Positions 17,701-26,333 are shown, counted from the first letter of the stretch. The stretch is 64,000 nucleotides of DNA from Rhodovulum imhoffii (GCF_003046545.1 NZ_QAAA01000006.1:1-64000); one strand, 5' to 3'. Numbers and translations: made by a program. Notes: generated from the letters alone by a model not told the origin.

Positions 17701-18999
17701 TCAGTAGCCAAACACCCGCGGCAGGAAGAGCGACAGGTCCGGCCAAAGCGAGGTCAGAAACACCACCGGCACATACCCCGTGACAATCAGAAGCATGGCT
17801 GGCGGAATCACGCGGGTCACCGGCACATTGCCGATACGCGCGCCGAGATACAGGATTGAGGCATAGGGCGGCGTCACGCCCCCCATCGCCGTATTAACCC
17901 CCATGATGGCGGCAAACTGCACCGGGGTGACCCCGATCGCCTGCATCAGCGGCAGCAGCAGCGGCGCGATCAGGATGATGGCGGTCACGTCATTCACCAC
18001 CATGCCGACAAGGAACAACATCACGTTGATCAGGATCAGCAGCAGCACCTTGTTGTCGGTGATCTCGAAAATCGATGCCACCAATGCCTGCGGCACCCCT
18101 TCCATCACGAACATCTGGCTGAGGATCATCGAAAAGATGATCATCATCATGATCGCTCCAACGGCGGTTGCGGCCTCCTTGCCGACATTCAGGAAATTAT
18201 CCCAGCGCAACCCCTTGTAGATAAAGAAGCCAACCGGGATGGCATAGATCGCGGCGACGGCGGCGGCCTCGGTCGGAGTGACGACGCCGCCATAGATTCC
18301 CCCGAGTATGATCACCGGCATCAACAGTGCCGGGGTGGCATGAAACCCGCGCCGGGCGACCTCGCCGGCCAGGTGCGACAGGTCGGGCTTTTCGTCGAGT
18401 ACAAGGTCGAACTTGCGGCTCATCCACAGGTTCACGGCCGAAAAGTTGAACATGATAAGCAGCCCCGGACCCAGCGTCGCCAGAAAACAGGCCAGAATCG
18501 AGGTGTCCGTGACCCAGCCATAGACGATCATCGTGACCGAAGGCGGGATCAGCAGGCCAAGGATCGAAGAGTTCGCGATCAGTGCAGTCGCGTATTCGCG
18601 TGGATACCCGCGCTTTTCCATTTCCGGGATCAGCAAAGGCCCGATCGCCGCTATTCCCGTCAGGCCGGATCCCGAAATGGCCCCGATGATGGCACAGCTT
18701 ACCGCGGCCACGACACCCAACCCCCCCCGGACGTGCCCGATGAAGGCATTCACGAAGCGCAGCAAACTGGCCGCGATGCCGCTTTCGGACATGATCGTCC
18801 CCGCCAGCACGAAGAGCGGGATCGCAAGAAGAACAGGGTTGCCCAATTGCTGCATGCCCCACAGCATGTTGCCCTTCATGACGGCATCGCCGAGATAGTA
18901 CATCACCATCAGCGCCCCCCCGAAACAGTAGGGCAGCGGCACGCCGAGCGTCAGGAAGAGAACCAGAACCGCGATGGCGACAAGGGCAACTTCGATCAC
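17701..18999 (-). CDS. TRAP transporter large permease (DctM family)
   Basis: Multi-spanning inner-membrane subunit driving Na+-coupled uptake, 432 residues, the usual DctM length. It is built of about 12 hydrophobic segments with family motifs GIPLFVLAG-like (AIPLFVLAG near 55-63), SGSGLTGIAAIGP near 105-117 and a C-terminal GGVTPPYASILYLGA segment. The start is GTG at 18999. It overlaps the stop codon of the small permease gene (GTGA at 18996-18999) and has GGAG seven bases upstream. Confidence 0.94.
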   Translation of the reverse strand: MIEVALVAIAVLVLFLTLGVPLPYCFGGALMVMYYLGDAVMKGNMLWGMQQLGNPVLLAIPLFVLAGTIMSESGIAASLLRFVNAFIGHVRGGLGVVAAVSCAIIGAISGSGLTGIAAIGPLLIPEMEKRGYPREYATALIANSSILGLLIPPSVTMIVYGWVTDTSILACFLATLGPGLLIMFNFSAVNLWMSRKFDLVLDEKPDLSHLAGEVARRGFHATPALLMPVIILGGIYGGVVTPTEAAAVAAIYAIPVGFFIYKGLRWDNFLNVGKEAATAVGAIMMMIIFSMILSQMFVMEGVPQALVASIFEITDNKVLLLILINVMLFLVGMVVNDVTAIILIAPLLLPLMQAIGVTPVQFAAIMGVNTAMGGVTPPYASILYLGARIGNVPVTRVIPPAMLLIVTGYVPVVFLTSLWPDLSLFLPRVFGY

Positions 19000-19466
19000 G
19001 TCCGTTCTCCGTGGCGGAGGCTGCGAACATGGCGGACAAGGTGAAGCGCAGTATAGACCATCATCAGCGCAAGACCGGCCAACAACGCGATATCGGCATA
19101 GAATGTCGGGATATAAAGGGTCGGGCTTTCCCGCCAGACACGCCACGAATACTTCGTGAAGTCCCACGCCCAATACAGCAGCCACAGGCCGACAACGAGA
19201 CTGACAGTCTCTGCCACGATGGCCTGAAGGCGATGCTGCCACGGCGCTTTCAGGAAGATTTCCAGCACATTGGCGCGGATATGCGTATCTTCACGCGAGG
19301 CGTTTACCGCGCCAAGGATGTACAACCATATGGTCGGATACATCATGGCTTCTTCCAGCCCCATGACCGGCACCTGCAAGACGTAGCGGGTCACAACCTG
19401 GACGAACTGCCCGAGCGCGACGACACAAATCAAACAGGTCAGAAGGTATTTTGCCGGTTTATCCAT
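18996..19466 (-). CDS. TRAP transporter small permease (DctQ family)
   Basis: Four-segment inner-membrane subunit of 156 residues, with segments at about 7-25, 45-62, 84-104 and 127-145. Typical DctQ features are the EEAMMYPTIWLYILGAVNASREDTHI-like block after the second segment, seen here near 39-64. The ATG at 19466 has AGGA upstream. It is the first gene of the transporter operon, divergent from the LysR gene, and is joined to the large permease by a GTGA overlap. The order Q-M-P is a common TRAP arrangement. Confidence 0.9.
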   Translation of the reverse strand: MDKPAKYLLTCLICVVALGQFVQVVTRYVLQVPVMGLEEAMMYPTIWLYILGAVNASREDTHIRANVLEIFLKAPWQHRLQAIVAETVSLVVGLWLLYWAWDFTKYSWRVWRESPTLYIPTFYADIALLAGLALMMVYTALHLVRHVRSLRHGERT

Positions 19467-19577
19467 TCCTGTTCCTGCGCTACACATCCGGGTCGTCGGG
19501 CCACTTGACGAAGTCAGGCCCATAAATGCAAATTGGAAAATACTCTATATCCATAAATTTCACCGCAATGGTTTCCG
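19467..19577. promoter_or_regulatory. Divergent control region, TRAP operon / LysR gene
   Basis: The 111 bases between divergent starts include an A/T-rich block (about 19521-19562) that contrasts with the GC-rich surroundings. Two related A/T half-elements (AAATTGGA near 19529 and an inverted TCCATAAATTT near 19549) could form a LysR target with overlapping promoters. This is a position-based guess; no exact T-N11-A site can be proven by eye. Confidence 0.4.
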
Positions 19578-20510
19578 ATGAATCTTTCCTTCCGCCAGCT
19601 TAACGCCTTCCGGGAAGTGATGCGCAGCGGCTCAATCTCGCAGGCGGCCCGCTCCCTTGGGCGCACCCAACCCGCCGTCAGTTCCGTCATTGCCGGGCTT
19701 GAAACCGAACTCGGCTTCAAGCTGTTCACACGGGAGCAGAGCAAGCTGACCCCAACGCCCGAGGCCTACTTCTTTCTTGAGGAATGCGAGGCCATCCTCA
19801 CCCGCCTCGATCAGGCCAAACTGACGCTTCAGGCGATGTCCGGGAATCAATCCGGGCGACTTCAGATCGCATGTCACCCGGCCGCATCGGGGTTTTTCAT
19901 GCCGCAGGTCCTGAGGGATTTCCTGTCCGACAAGCCCGAGGTCGAGGCCGCGTTGATGATGCGCTCCTCCCGGTTCATCGAAGAACTGGTCGCCTCGCAG
20001 CAGTTCGATGTAGGCTTTGCGGAAACCCCACGGCCGCGGCCGTCGGTCCGGCAGGTCGATTTCGACCTTGACTGCATCTGCGCCCTGCCCGCCGGGGACC
20101 CCCTGGCCAAGAACGCCACGATCACGCCGGAAATGCTGGATGGCAAACAACTGGCACTGCTCTACGACGACCACCCGATCACCCGCGACATCCGCACCGC
20201 CTTTGCCCGGCGGGGCGTCGCCATCCACCGTCGGTTCGAGTTGCAGACCATCCTGCCCGGTCTCAGCTTCGTCGCGGCCGGGCTGTGCTACATGATCTGC
20301 GACCGGATTTCCGCTCATGGGGTGCTGAACCGCGAAAACCTTTTGTCCGGGCTGGTTTTTCGAAGTTTCGCACCCCGGATTCCGGCCAGGCTTTCCCTGC
20401 TGACCCCGGCGCACCGGCCACAATCGCTTCTGTCGGAAGCGTTCTGCGAGCACCTGAAAACCCACGTCCTGAGAATGCACGAGGAAGTGGATGCCCGCCT
20501 CATTCCCTAA
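19578..20510 (+). CDS. LysR family transcriptional regulator
   Basis: DNA-binding regulator of 310 residues, typical LTTR size. The N-terminal winged helix-turn-helix covers about 3-62 (SISQAARSLGRTQPAVS, then LETELGFKLFTRE), followed by a periplasmic-binding-protein-like effector domain (90-300). It is divergent from the TRAP operon and therefore the probable regulator of that operon and the amine/opine dehydrogenase genes, responding to their substrate (inference). The stop codon overlaps the stop of ychF on the other strand (CTAA at 20507-20510). Confidence 0.92.
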   Translation: MNLSFRQLNAFREVMRSGSISQAARSLGRTQPAVSSVIAGLETELGFKLFTREQSKLTPTPEAYFFLEECEAILTRLDQAKLTLQAMSGNQSGRLQIACHPAASGFFMPQVLRDFLSDKPEVEAALMMRSSRFIEELVASQQFDVGFAETPRPRPSVRQVDFDLDCICALPAGDPLAKNATITPEMLDGKQLALLYDDHPITRDIRTAFARRGVAIHRRFELQTILPGLSFVAAGLCYMICDRISAHGVLNRENLLSGLVFRSFAPRIPARLSLLTPAHRPQSLLSEAFCEHLKTHVLRMHEEVDARLIP

Positions 20511-21604
20511 GCGTTGAACAGGAAGTGCAGGACATCCCCATCCTGAACGATGTAACCTTTGCCTTCGGCGCGCATCTTGCCCGCCTCTTTCGCCGACTGC
20601 TCACCGCCCAGGCGGACGTAATCCACATAGGCGATGGTTTCCGCCCGGATGAAGCCGCGTTCGAAATCCCCATGGATGACGCCGGCGGCCCTGGGCGCCG
20701 AAGTCCCGGCAGGAATGGTCCAGGCGCGGGCTTCCTTCGGACCGACGGTGAAATAGGTCTGCAACCCCAAAAGCGCATAGCCCGCCTTGATCAAACGGTC
20801 CAGCCCGGCCTCTTCCAGCCCCAGTTCCGACAGGAACATCCCGGCCTCTTCAGGGTCGAGCTGGCTGATCTCCTCTTCGATCCTGGCGGAAATGACAACG
20901 CTGGCCGCTCCTTGCGAAAGGGCCATGTCCGCAACCGCACGGGAATGGGCGTTGCCGGTGGCGGCCTCATCTTCGGAGACGTTGCAAACATACAGGACGG
21001 GCTTCGCTGTCAGAAGTTGCAGCATTTCCCAGGCCCTGGCGTCTTCCGCGTCCACCGCGACGGTGCGGGCCGGGGCCCCGGCCTCCAGGGCCGCTTGCGC
21101 GCTTTTCAGCAGCCGCTCCTGCTGAAGCGCCTCCTTGTCGCCACCGCGCACCTTGCGCACCAGATTGGCAAGCCGCTTCTCGATGCTTTCCATGTCGGCC
21201 AGCATCAGCTCGGTCTCGATCACCTCCGCGTCGGCAACCGGGTCCACCCGGCCGTTCACATGGGTCACGTCCCCATCCTCGAAACAGCGCAACACATGGG
21301 CAATGGCGTCGCATTCACGGATATTGGCCAGAAACTGGTTGCCCAGCCCCTCCCCCTTGCTGGCGCCTTTCACCAGCCCGGCGATATCCACAAAAGTCAT
21401 CCGCGTGGGGATGATCTGCCTGGACCCGGCGATCTGCGCCAGTTTGTCCAGCCGCATATCGGGCACGGCCACCTCGCCCACGTTGGGCTCGATGGTGCAG
21501 AAGGGAAAGTTGGCGGCCTGTGCCGCCGCCGTGCGCGTGAGCGCGTTGAACAGGGTCGACTTGCCCACGTTGGGCAGCCCCACGATACCCGTCTTGAAAC
21601 CCAT
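20507..21604 (-). CDS. ychF: Redox-regulated ATPase YchF (Obg family)
   Basis: Universally conserved P-loop protein that prefers ATP and binds ribosomes; 365 residues, the standard length. G1 motif GLPNVGKST (9-17), then a block with NFPFCTIEPN, a coiled-coil insertion in the middle, and a C-terminal TGS domain (LQTYFTVGPKEARAW onward) ending in DVLHFLFNA. The ATG at 21604 gives a normal N-terminus; upstream in-frame codons belong to the intergenic region. Divergent from trpA. Confidence 0.97.
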   Translation of the reverse strand: MGFKTGIVGLPNVGKSTLFNALTRTAAAQAANFPFCTIEPNVGEVAVPDMRLDKLAQIAGSRQIIPTRMTFVDIAGLVKGASKGEGLGNQFLANIRECDAIAHVLRCFEDGDVTHVNGRVDPVADAEVIETELMLADMESIEKRLANLVRKVRGGDKEALQQERLLKSAQAALEAGAPARTVAVDAEDARAWEMLQLLTAKPVLYVCNVSEDEAATGNAHSRAVADMALSQGAASVVISARIEEEISQLDPEEAGMFLSELGLEEAGLDRLIKAGYALLGLQTYFTVGPKEARAWTIPAGTSAPRAAGVIHGDFERGFIRAETIAYVDYVRLGGEQSAKEAGKMRAEGKGYIVQDGDVLHFLFNA

Positions 21605-21725
21605 GCCACCTCCGGTTCGCAGCTTTGCGCGCCTTCTACGCGCCTGACCGGGCCGCCGCAACTCCACATGTCTTGATTTTCGTCGCGCCTTTCGCCAAAC
21701 CGGGCGAAACCAGACGAGGGACACC
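21605..21725. promoter_or_regulatory. Divergent intergenic region, ychF / trpA
   Basis: These 121 bases separate the ychF and trpA starts and must hold both promoters. GAGGGA at 21716-21721 is the trpA SD. There is no leader peptide with tandem Trp codons and no attenuator-like stem pair before trpA. Confidence 0.45.
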
Positions 21726-22517
21726 ATGACTCGGATCGACCGGAAATTCGCCACGCTGAAGGCCGAAGGCAAGAAGGCATTCGTGGCCTACATCATGGCC
21801 GGGGATCCGGACCATGCGACCTCGCTGGCGCTGATGAAGGGCCTGCCAGACGCGGGCGTGGACATCATTGAACTGGGCCTGCCCTTCACCGACCCGATGG
21901 CGGACGGGCCGACGATCCAGCTGGCCGGGCAGCGGGCACTGGATGCAGGCCAGACGCTTGAGAAAACGCTGGAAATGGCACGCGCCTTCCGCGCCGCCAA
22001 CGACGAGACTCCGATCGTGCTGATGGGATACTACAACCCCATCTACAACCGGGGGGTGGAGCGGTTTCTCAGCGACGCGCGCGCCGCCGGGATCGACGGG
22101 TTGATCGTGGTGGACCTGCCCCCCGAGGAAGACGAGGAACTCTGCATCCCCGCGCAGGAGGCCGGGCTGAACTTCATTCGCCTGGCCACCCCCACCACCG
22201 ACGACGCGCGCCTGCCCAGGGTTTTGCAGAATACTTCGGGTTTTGTGTATTACGTCTCGATTACCGGTATCACCGGCGCGGCGGAGCCGCGAGGCGCGGA
22301 TGTCGCCCCCGACGTGGCGCGTATCAAGGCGCAAACCGATCTGCCGGTGGTTGTCGGGTTCGGGATCAGGACCGCGAAAATGGCCCAAACCATGGCCGGT
22401 GTCTCCGATGGGGCCGTCGTCGGGTCGGCCATCGTCAAGCAGATCGAACAGGGCAAAAGCGTGCGCCAGGTTCTGGCTTACGTGAAGGACCTGGCCGCCG
22501 GCGCGCACCGGGGATAG
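21726..22517 (+). CDS. trpA: Tryptophan synthase alpha subunit
   Basis: Cleaves indole-3-glycerol phosphate to indole and glyceraldehyde 3-phosphate, handing indole to TrpB; cytoplasmic alpha2beta2 complex. 263 residues. The catalytic residues E49 (in IIELGLPF) and D60 (in DPMADGP) fall at the same numbers as in E. coli. The loop YYNPIYN and the phosphate-binding GFGI segment are present. It is separated from its partner trpB by about 5 kb and lies on the opposite strand, a common alphaproteobacterial arrangement. It is followed 13 bases later by a long hairpin and the flavoenzyme gene. Confidence 0.97.
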   Translation: MTRIDRKFATLKAEGKKAFVAYIMAGDPDHATSLALMKGLPDAGVDIIELGLPFTDPMADGPTIQLAGQRALDAGQTLEKTLEMARAFRAANDETPIVLMGYYNPIYNRGVERFLSDARAAGIDGLIVVDLPPEEDEELCIPAQEAGLNFIRLATPTTDDARLPRVLQNTSGFVYYVSITGITGAAEPRGADVAPDVARIKAQTDLPVVVGFGIRTAKMAQTMAGVSDGAVVGSAIVKQIEQGKSVRQVLAYVKDLAAGAHRG

Positions 22518-22530
22518 CGGAGTTATTGCG

Positions 22531-22577
22531 CAACCCCGGCCAAATTGGTAACAGGTTTTTACCAATAGCCGGAGTTG
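22531..22577 (+). promoter_or_regulatory. Long hairpin covering the ribosome binding site of the lldD-like gene
   Basis: An inner perfect 8-bp inverted repeat ATTGGTAA/TTACCAAT (22544-22551 with 22559-22566, 7-base loop) sits inside an outer 10-bp arm pair (22531-22540 with 22568-22577, one mismatch). The outer right arm contains the GGAG (22571-22574) that serves the ATG at 22583. Folding of the RNA would hide the SD. The half-sites also resemble TTGGT/ACCAA operators of GntR-type lactate regulators, but the spacing is wider than the usual three bases. Confidence 0.65.
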
Positions 22578-22582
22578 TTTCC

Positions 22583-23746
22583 ATGCCAGTGATTACCACG
22601 ATCGAAGATCTGCGCCGGATCTACCGGCGCCGGGTACCGCGAATGTTCTATGATTACTGCGAATCCGGCAGTTGGACGGAACAGACCTTCCGCGAGAATA
22701 CCTCCGATTTCGGGCAGATTCGCCTGCGCCAGCGCGTGGCGGTCGACATGGAGGGACGCTCCACCGCCACGCGGATGATCGGCCAGGAGGTCACGATGCC
22801 CGTGGCGCTGGCGCCGGTCGGGCTGACCGGAATGCAATCCGCCGACGGAGAAATCAAGGCCGCCCGCGCGGCAGAGAAATTCGGGGTGCCGTTCACGCTT
22901 TCCACGATGTCGATCTGCTCCATCGAGGATGTTGCGGCGCATACGCAAAAACCTTTCTGGTTTCAGCTTTACGTGATGCGCGACCAGGAATTCCTGGAAA
23001 ACATCATCGAACGGGCCCGCCGCGCAGGATGTTCGGCGCTGGTGTTGACGCTCGATCTGCAAATTCTCGGCCAGCGGCACAAGGACCTTAAGAACGGCTT
23101 GTCCGCGCCGCCCAAACTGACCCTTCCGACCCTGCTGAACCTTGCCACCAAATGGGGATGGGGGCTGGAAATGCTGGGCACCAAACGCCGCCAGTTCGGC
23201 AACATCGTCGGCCATGCCAGGGGCGTGACCAACGCCTCCAGCCTGATAACCTGGACCGCCGAACAGTTCGACCCCCGGCTTGACTGGGAAAAGGTCCGCC
23301 GAATCAAGGAAATGTGGGACGGAAAGCTGATCCTGAAAGGCATCCTCGACGCCGATGATGCGAAGATGGCATTGGATGTGGGCGCCGATGCGATCGTCGT
23401 CTCCAACCATGGGGGGCGGCAACTGGACGGCGCGGTGTCGGCCATCCGTGCCCTGCCGTCGATCCTGCGCGCGGTGGGAGGACAGGTGGAAGTCCACCTC
23501 GACAGCGGCATCCGCAGCGGGCAGGACGTTCTCAAGGCCGTGGCGATGGGCGCACAGGGGACCTATATCGGACGGGCCTTCATCTACGGCCTTGGCGCGA
23601 TGGGCGAGGCCGGCGTCAGAACGGCGCTGGAGATACTCCACAAGGAACTGGACGTGTCCATGGCCCTGTGCGGGCACAAGACCATCGAAGGGCTGGGCCA
23701 CGACATCCTGATGATCCCGGAAGATTTCGAAGGAAAATGGGCCTGA
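22583..23746 (+). CDS. lldD: FMN-dependent alpha-hydroxy-acid (L-lactate) dehydrogenase
   Basis: Flavoenzyme of the L-lactate dehydrogenase/glycolate oxidase family that oxidises L-2-hydroxy acids to 2-oxo acids; 387 residues. The catalytic His-Arg pair is H276 and R279 in SNHGGRQLD. FMN-binding motifs LAPVGLTGM (77-84) and DSGIRSGQDV are present, and Y24 lies in the YDYCESGSW block. The start ATG at 22583 has GGAG eight bases upstream, but that SD lies inside a strong hairpin. Lactate is the best guess; other 2-hydroxy acids are possible, since no lactate permease or LldR gene is adjacent. Confidence 0.85.
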   Translation: MPVITTIEDLRRIYRRRVPRMFYDYCESGSWTEQTFRENTSDFGQIRLRQRVAVDMEGRSTATRMIGQEVTMPVALAPVGLTGMQSADGEIKAARAAEKFGVPFTLSTMSICSIEDVAAHTQKPFWFQLYVMRDQEFLENIIERARRAGCSALVLTLDLQILGQRHKDLKNGLSAPPKLTLPTLLNLATKWGWGLEMLGTKRRQFGNIVGHARGVTNASSLITWTAEQFDPRLDWEKVRRIKEMWDGKLILKGILDADDAKMALDVGADAIVVSNHGGRQLDGAVSAIRALPSILRAVGGQVEVHLDSGIRSGQDVLKAVAMGAQGTYIGRAFIYGLGAMGEAGVRTALEILHKELDVSMALCGHKTIEGLGHDILMIPEDFEGKWA

Positions 23747-23783
23747 CCGCCCTTTTTCCCTTTCCAATTTTCTGTTCCTGGGC

Positions 23784-23830
23784 TAAGGGCACGGCTTCAT
23801 CCGGGCATACACCCTTGGAGGATGCCCTTA
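23784..23830 (+). other. Inverted repeat in the rplY leader
   Basis: The 8-base arms TAAGGGCA (23784-23791) and TGCCCTTA (23823-23830) are perfectly complementary and enclose 31 bases with a small CGG/CCG stem. The right arm ends immediately before the rplY SD (AGGAGA at 23833-23838). It may form a leader fold, but no known ribosomal protein leader is recognised. Confidence 0.4.
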
Positions 23831-23846
23831 ACAGGAGAAAGTGAAA

Positions 23847-24494
23847 ATGGCTGGTGAAATTCCTGATATTCACGCCACGGTTCGCACGAGGTCGGGCAAG
23901 GGGGCCGCTCGTCAAGCTCGCCGTGAAAAACTCGTCCCCGGTGTGGTCTATGGCGGCGGGCAAGACCCCGTTGCGATCAACCTCAAGTACAACGAACTGT
24001 TCAAGCGCCTGAAAGCGGGCCGCTTCCTGTCGACGCTGTTCAACCTCAAGCTCGACGGGCAGGAAGATGTCCGCGTGATCTGCCGCGGCGTGCAGCGTGA
24101 TGTGGTCAAGGATCTGCCGATCCACGTGGACTTCATGCGCCTGCGCCGGACCTCGCGCATCAACCTGTTCATCCCGGTCGAGTTCGTGGGCGAAGAAACC
24201 TCCCCCGGCCTCAGGAAAGGCGGCGTGCTGACCGTCGTCCGCCCGGAGGTTGAACTGGTGGTCACCGCCGGCGATATCCCCGAGAAGCTGACCGTGGACG
24301 TGTCCGGGCTGAATGTCGGCGATATCGTTCATATCTCGGACGTGGCTCTTCCCGAAGGGGCGACCCCGACCATCACCGACCGGAACTTCGTCATCGCCAA
24401 CATCTCCGCACCGTCGAGCCTGCGCTCCGGCGACGAAGAGGGCGATGCGGCGGACGCCGCCGAGGCCGAGGAAGACACCGGCGAAGAGGAATAA
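23847..24494 (+). CDS. rplY: 50S ribosomal protein L25/general stress protein Ctc
   Basis: 5S rRNA-binding protein of the long CTC form, 215 residues. The N-terminal L25 domain covers about 5-95 ([14 protein letters not shown], then [13 protein letters not shown]), followed by the TL5-type beta domain (100-190) and a strongly acidic tail rich in Asp/Glu/Ala (about 192-215). The ATG at 23847 has AGGAGA eight bases upstream; a GTG six bases earlier is in frame but badly spaced. It is followed by an intrinsic terminator and then pth, a classical rplY-pth neighbourhood. Confidence 0.96.
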   Translation: MAGEIPDIHATVRTRSGKGAARQARREKLVPGVVYGGGQDPVAINLKYNELFKRLKAGRFLSTLFNLKLDGQEDVRVICRGVQRDVVKDLPIHVDFMRLRRTSRINLFIPVEFVGEETSPGLRKGGVLTVVRPEVELVVTAGDIPEKLTVDVSGLNVGDIVHISDVALPEGATPTITDRNFVIANISAPSSLRSGDEEGDAADAAEAEEDTGEEE

Positions 24495-24515
24495 GCCCCT
24501 CTACCACCCTTTGAG

Positions 24516-24541
24516 CGGGGCCCTCCGGGGCCCCGTTTGCG
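24516..24541 (+). terminator. Intrinsic terminator after rplY
   Basis: A perfect 8-bp GC stem (24516-24523 with 24528-24535, tetraloop TCCG) is followed by TTTGCGTTT. It lies about 21 bases after the rplY stop and 64 bases before pth. Confidence 0.75.
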
Positions 24542-24604
24542 TTTGCGGGCTGGAAATTCCGCCGTCTTGGCGGCATCAAGGCAATACACCATTCGGAGGC
24601 AAGG

Positions 24605-25273
24605 ATGCGGCTGTTCGTGGGTCTGGGCAATCCCGGCGCAAAATATGCAGGGAACCGGCACAATATCGGCTTCATGGCGGTAGACAAAATCGCGGTGGAC
24701 CACGGTTTTACACCGTGGCGGGCCAGATTTCAGGGCCAGATCGCCGAAGGGCGGTTGGCCGGGGAAAAGATTCTGCTGCTCAAGCCCGAAACCTATATGA
24801 ACCTCTCAGGTCAGTCCGTGGGCGAAGCGATGCGTTTCTTCAAGCTGGGCCCACAGGACGTGACCGTGTTCCATGATGAACTCGACCTCGCCCCCGGCAA
24901 ATGCCGTCTCAAACAGGGCGGTGGCCACGCCGGGCATAACGGTCTGCGCTCGATCCATGCCCATATCGGGGAAGCTTACGGCCGCGTGCGGTTGGGGATC
25001 GGCCATCCCGGTCACAGGGACAAGGTCTCCGGCTACGTCCTGAGCGATTTTGCCAAGGCGGACCAGGTCTGGCTGGATAACCTGCTGCGCGGTCTTTCGG
25101 ATGGGGTGGCGGAGCTGGCGGCGAACAACAATGCGCAATTCCTGAATGCGGTGGCCCAGCGTCACGCCCGCCCCCCCGCGCGCCCCCCCTGCCAAAAGCC
25201 GCAGACGACAGAGCCCCCCGCCAGCGCCGACACCCGCACCCCCTTGCAAAAACTGGTGGACAGGTTTCGCTAA
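24605..25273 (+). CDS. pth: Peptidyl-tRNA hydrolase
   Basis: Releases peptides from peptidyl-tRNA that has dropped off the ribosome; cytoplasmic. 222 residues, longer than E. coli Pth (194) because of a Pro-rich C-terminal extension (about 182-215). N-terminal motif [11 protein letters not shown] (4-14), catalytic H19 in NRHNIGF, the [10 protein letters not shown] segment with the catalytic Asp, and [18 protein letters not shown] is at 24596-24600. The stop codon overlaps that of the convergent LuxR-type gene (CTAA at 25270-25273). Confidence 0.97.
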   Translation: MRLFVGLGNPGAKYAGNRHNIGFMAVDKIAVDHGFTPWRARFQGQIAEGRLAGEKILLLKPETYMNLSGQSVGEAMRFFKLGPQDVTVFHDELDLAPGKCRLKQGGGHAGHNGLRSIHAHIGEAYGRVRLGIGHPGHRDKVSGYVLSDFAKADQVWLDNLLRGLSDGVAELAANNNAQFLNAVAQRHARPPARPPCQKPQTTEPPASADTRTPLQKLVDRFR

Positions 25274-25776
25274 TCGTCGCGTGAGACCGGCAACAGGCTG
25301 TCTACCATCAGGTCTTCGATGAACAGGCTGAGCAATTGCGGTCGCCCGCTGACCCCGGCCTTGCGGTAGATCGCATTCGTCTGCGCCTTGACCGTGCCTT
25401 CCGACGTTTTGCGCAGCATGGCGATATCCTGCGTGCTGAGCCCCTTGATACAAAAGAGCGCAACGTCCCGCTCTGCCGGGGTCAGCCCCCATTCCGAGAA
25501 CTTTTCCTCCATGACCTCGTGAAACGCACCGGAGGCCAGGCGCAGTTTCTCCCGCGCACGCGCCCCTTGACGCAGGCTCTCCCAAAGCGCCACAGCCCCC
25601 AGGAGAAGGCCCAGAATCAGTCCCACCGCAGCCCCGATTTCCAGTAGTTCCCGCGTTTGCCAGCTTATCGGCACACTGCGTGCATTCAGAACCGTCAACA
25701 GGATGTCAGACACGAAAAAAACGGCGCAAAGCGCCTGAACCAGCAAGATTGCCCCGATGAGGATTTTGCCACTCAC
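25270..25776 (-). CDS. Membrane-anchored LuxR-type HTH regulator
   Basis: 168 residues. Two hydrophobic segments at about 5-30 and 44-64 place the N-terminus in the membrane. A GerE/LuxR helix-turn-helix occupies about 98-158 ([22 protein letters not shown], then [17 protein letters not shown]). There is no receiver or autoinducer domain. It is the third gene of a minus-strand unit, 33 bases after an Asp-rich secreted protein gene. It could couple an envelope signal to transcription, but what it regulates is unknown. The stop overlaps that of pth. Confidence 0.8.
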   Translation of the reverse strand: MSGKILIGAILLVQALCAVFFVSDILLTVLNARSVPISWQTRELLEIGAAVGLILGLLLGAVALWESLRQGARAREKLRLASGAFHEVMEEKFSEWGLTPAERDVALFCIKGLSTQDIAMLRKTSEGTVKAQTNAIYRKAGVSGRPQLLSLFIEDLMVDSLLPVSRDD

Positions 25777-25809
25777 CGGCCTTGCCCCGACATCCTTCGG
25801 GGGCGCGGC

Positions 25810-26226
25810 TCAGTCGTCATCGTCGTCTCCATCGTCGTCGTCGCTGTCGTCATCCCGGTTATCACCGTTGTTGCTTTTGCTCTCTCCGGAAGTTCCGCCC
25901 GTGGAACGCTCCCTGTCGTTCTGGCGGGAATTCCTGGCCCCGCCCTCGGAAGAGAAAAGCTGTCCGCGCACGTCTTCGTCATCACTGAATTGCCAGAGAT
26001 CGCGCAAAATCTCCCCGGTTCGTTCATTGAAGATGATCTCTCGCCGTTCGCCGGGCCCGCGGGCAACAACCCGCGTCCGTCCAAGAAGTGTGCTGGTGAC
26101 CAGGATCTCCGTGAAGCCCTGCTGGCGCAATTGCGCGACAATGCGGTCCTGCATGCCGGCCGCCAATGCCCAGCCCGACAGCAGAAAAACGGTCAGACTG
26201 GCCAGAATGATTCTGCGCTTGATCAT
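25810..26226 (-). CDS. Secreted PepSY-like protein with Asp-rich tail (short paralogue)
   Basis: 138 residues of unknown function. A signal peptide covers about 1-22 (hydrophobic ASLTVFLLSGWALA). A ~55-residue globular part (23-80) has a helix-strand pattern like a PepSY half-domain (IVAQLRQQGF, then RREIIFNERTGEILRDLW). A Ser/Asn/Gly/Arg linker follows, and the last 17 residues are almost pure Asp. The globular part aligns with that of the next upstream gene (shared Q-G-aromatic turn and TGxILRD), so the two are tandem duplicates. SD AGGGA lies before the ATG. An acidic tail of this kind could bind Ca2+ or other cations (inference). Confidence 0.7.
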   Translation of the reverse strand: MIKRRIILASLTVFLLSGWALAAGMQDRIVAQLRQQGFTEILVTSTLLGRTRVVARGPGERREIIFNERTGEILRDLWQFSDDEDVRGQLFSSEGGARNSRQNDRERSTGGTSGESKSNNGDNRDDDSDDDDGDDDDD

Positions 26227-26244
26227 GAAGATATCCCTGAATGG

Positions 26245-26288
26245 GTCACGGCGCCCTGCACATTTGGGCCCATGTGCGGCGCCGTGAC
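26245..26288 (-). other. Large intercistronic hairpin between the two Asp-rich protein genes
   Basis: An 11-bp perfect stem (26245-26255 with 26278-26288) is followed after a two-base bulge by a 6-bp stem (26258-26263 with 26072-equivalent positions 26272-26277) and an 8-base loop. It starts 18 bases upstream of the downstream gene's ATG. There is no U run on the minus strand, so it is more likely an RNA stability or processing element than a terminator. Confidence 0.6.
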
Positions 26289-26333
26289 AAGGCCATACCC
26301 TAAAGGGGGAAAAGGGTTGGCCCGATGGCGACG

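Noticed and set aside
13510-20510. Genomic island for the RidA/dehydrogenase/TRAP block
   Set aside because: Flanking tRNA, integrase, direct repeats and obvious composition change are all absent; it may be accessory, but transfer cannot be shown here.
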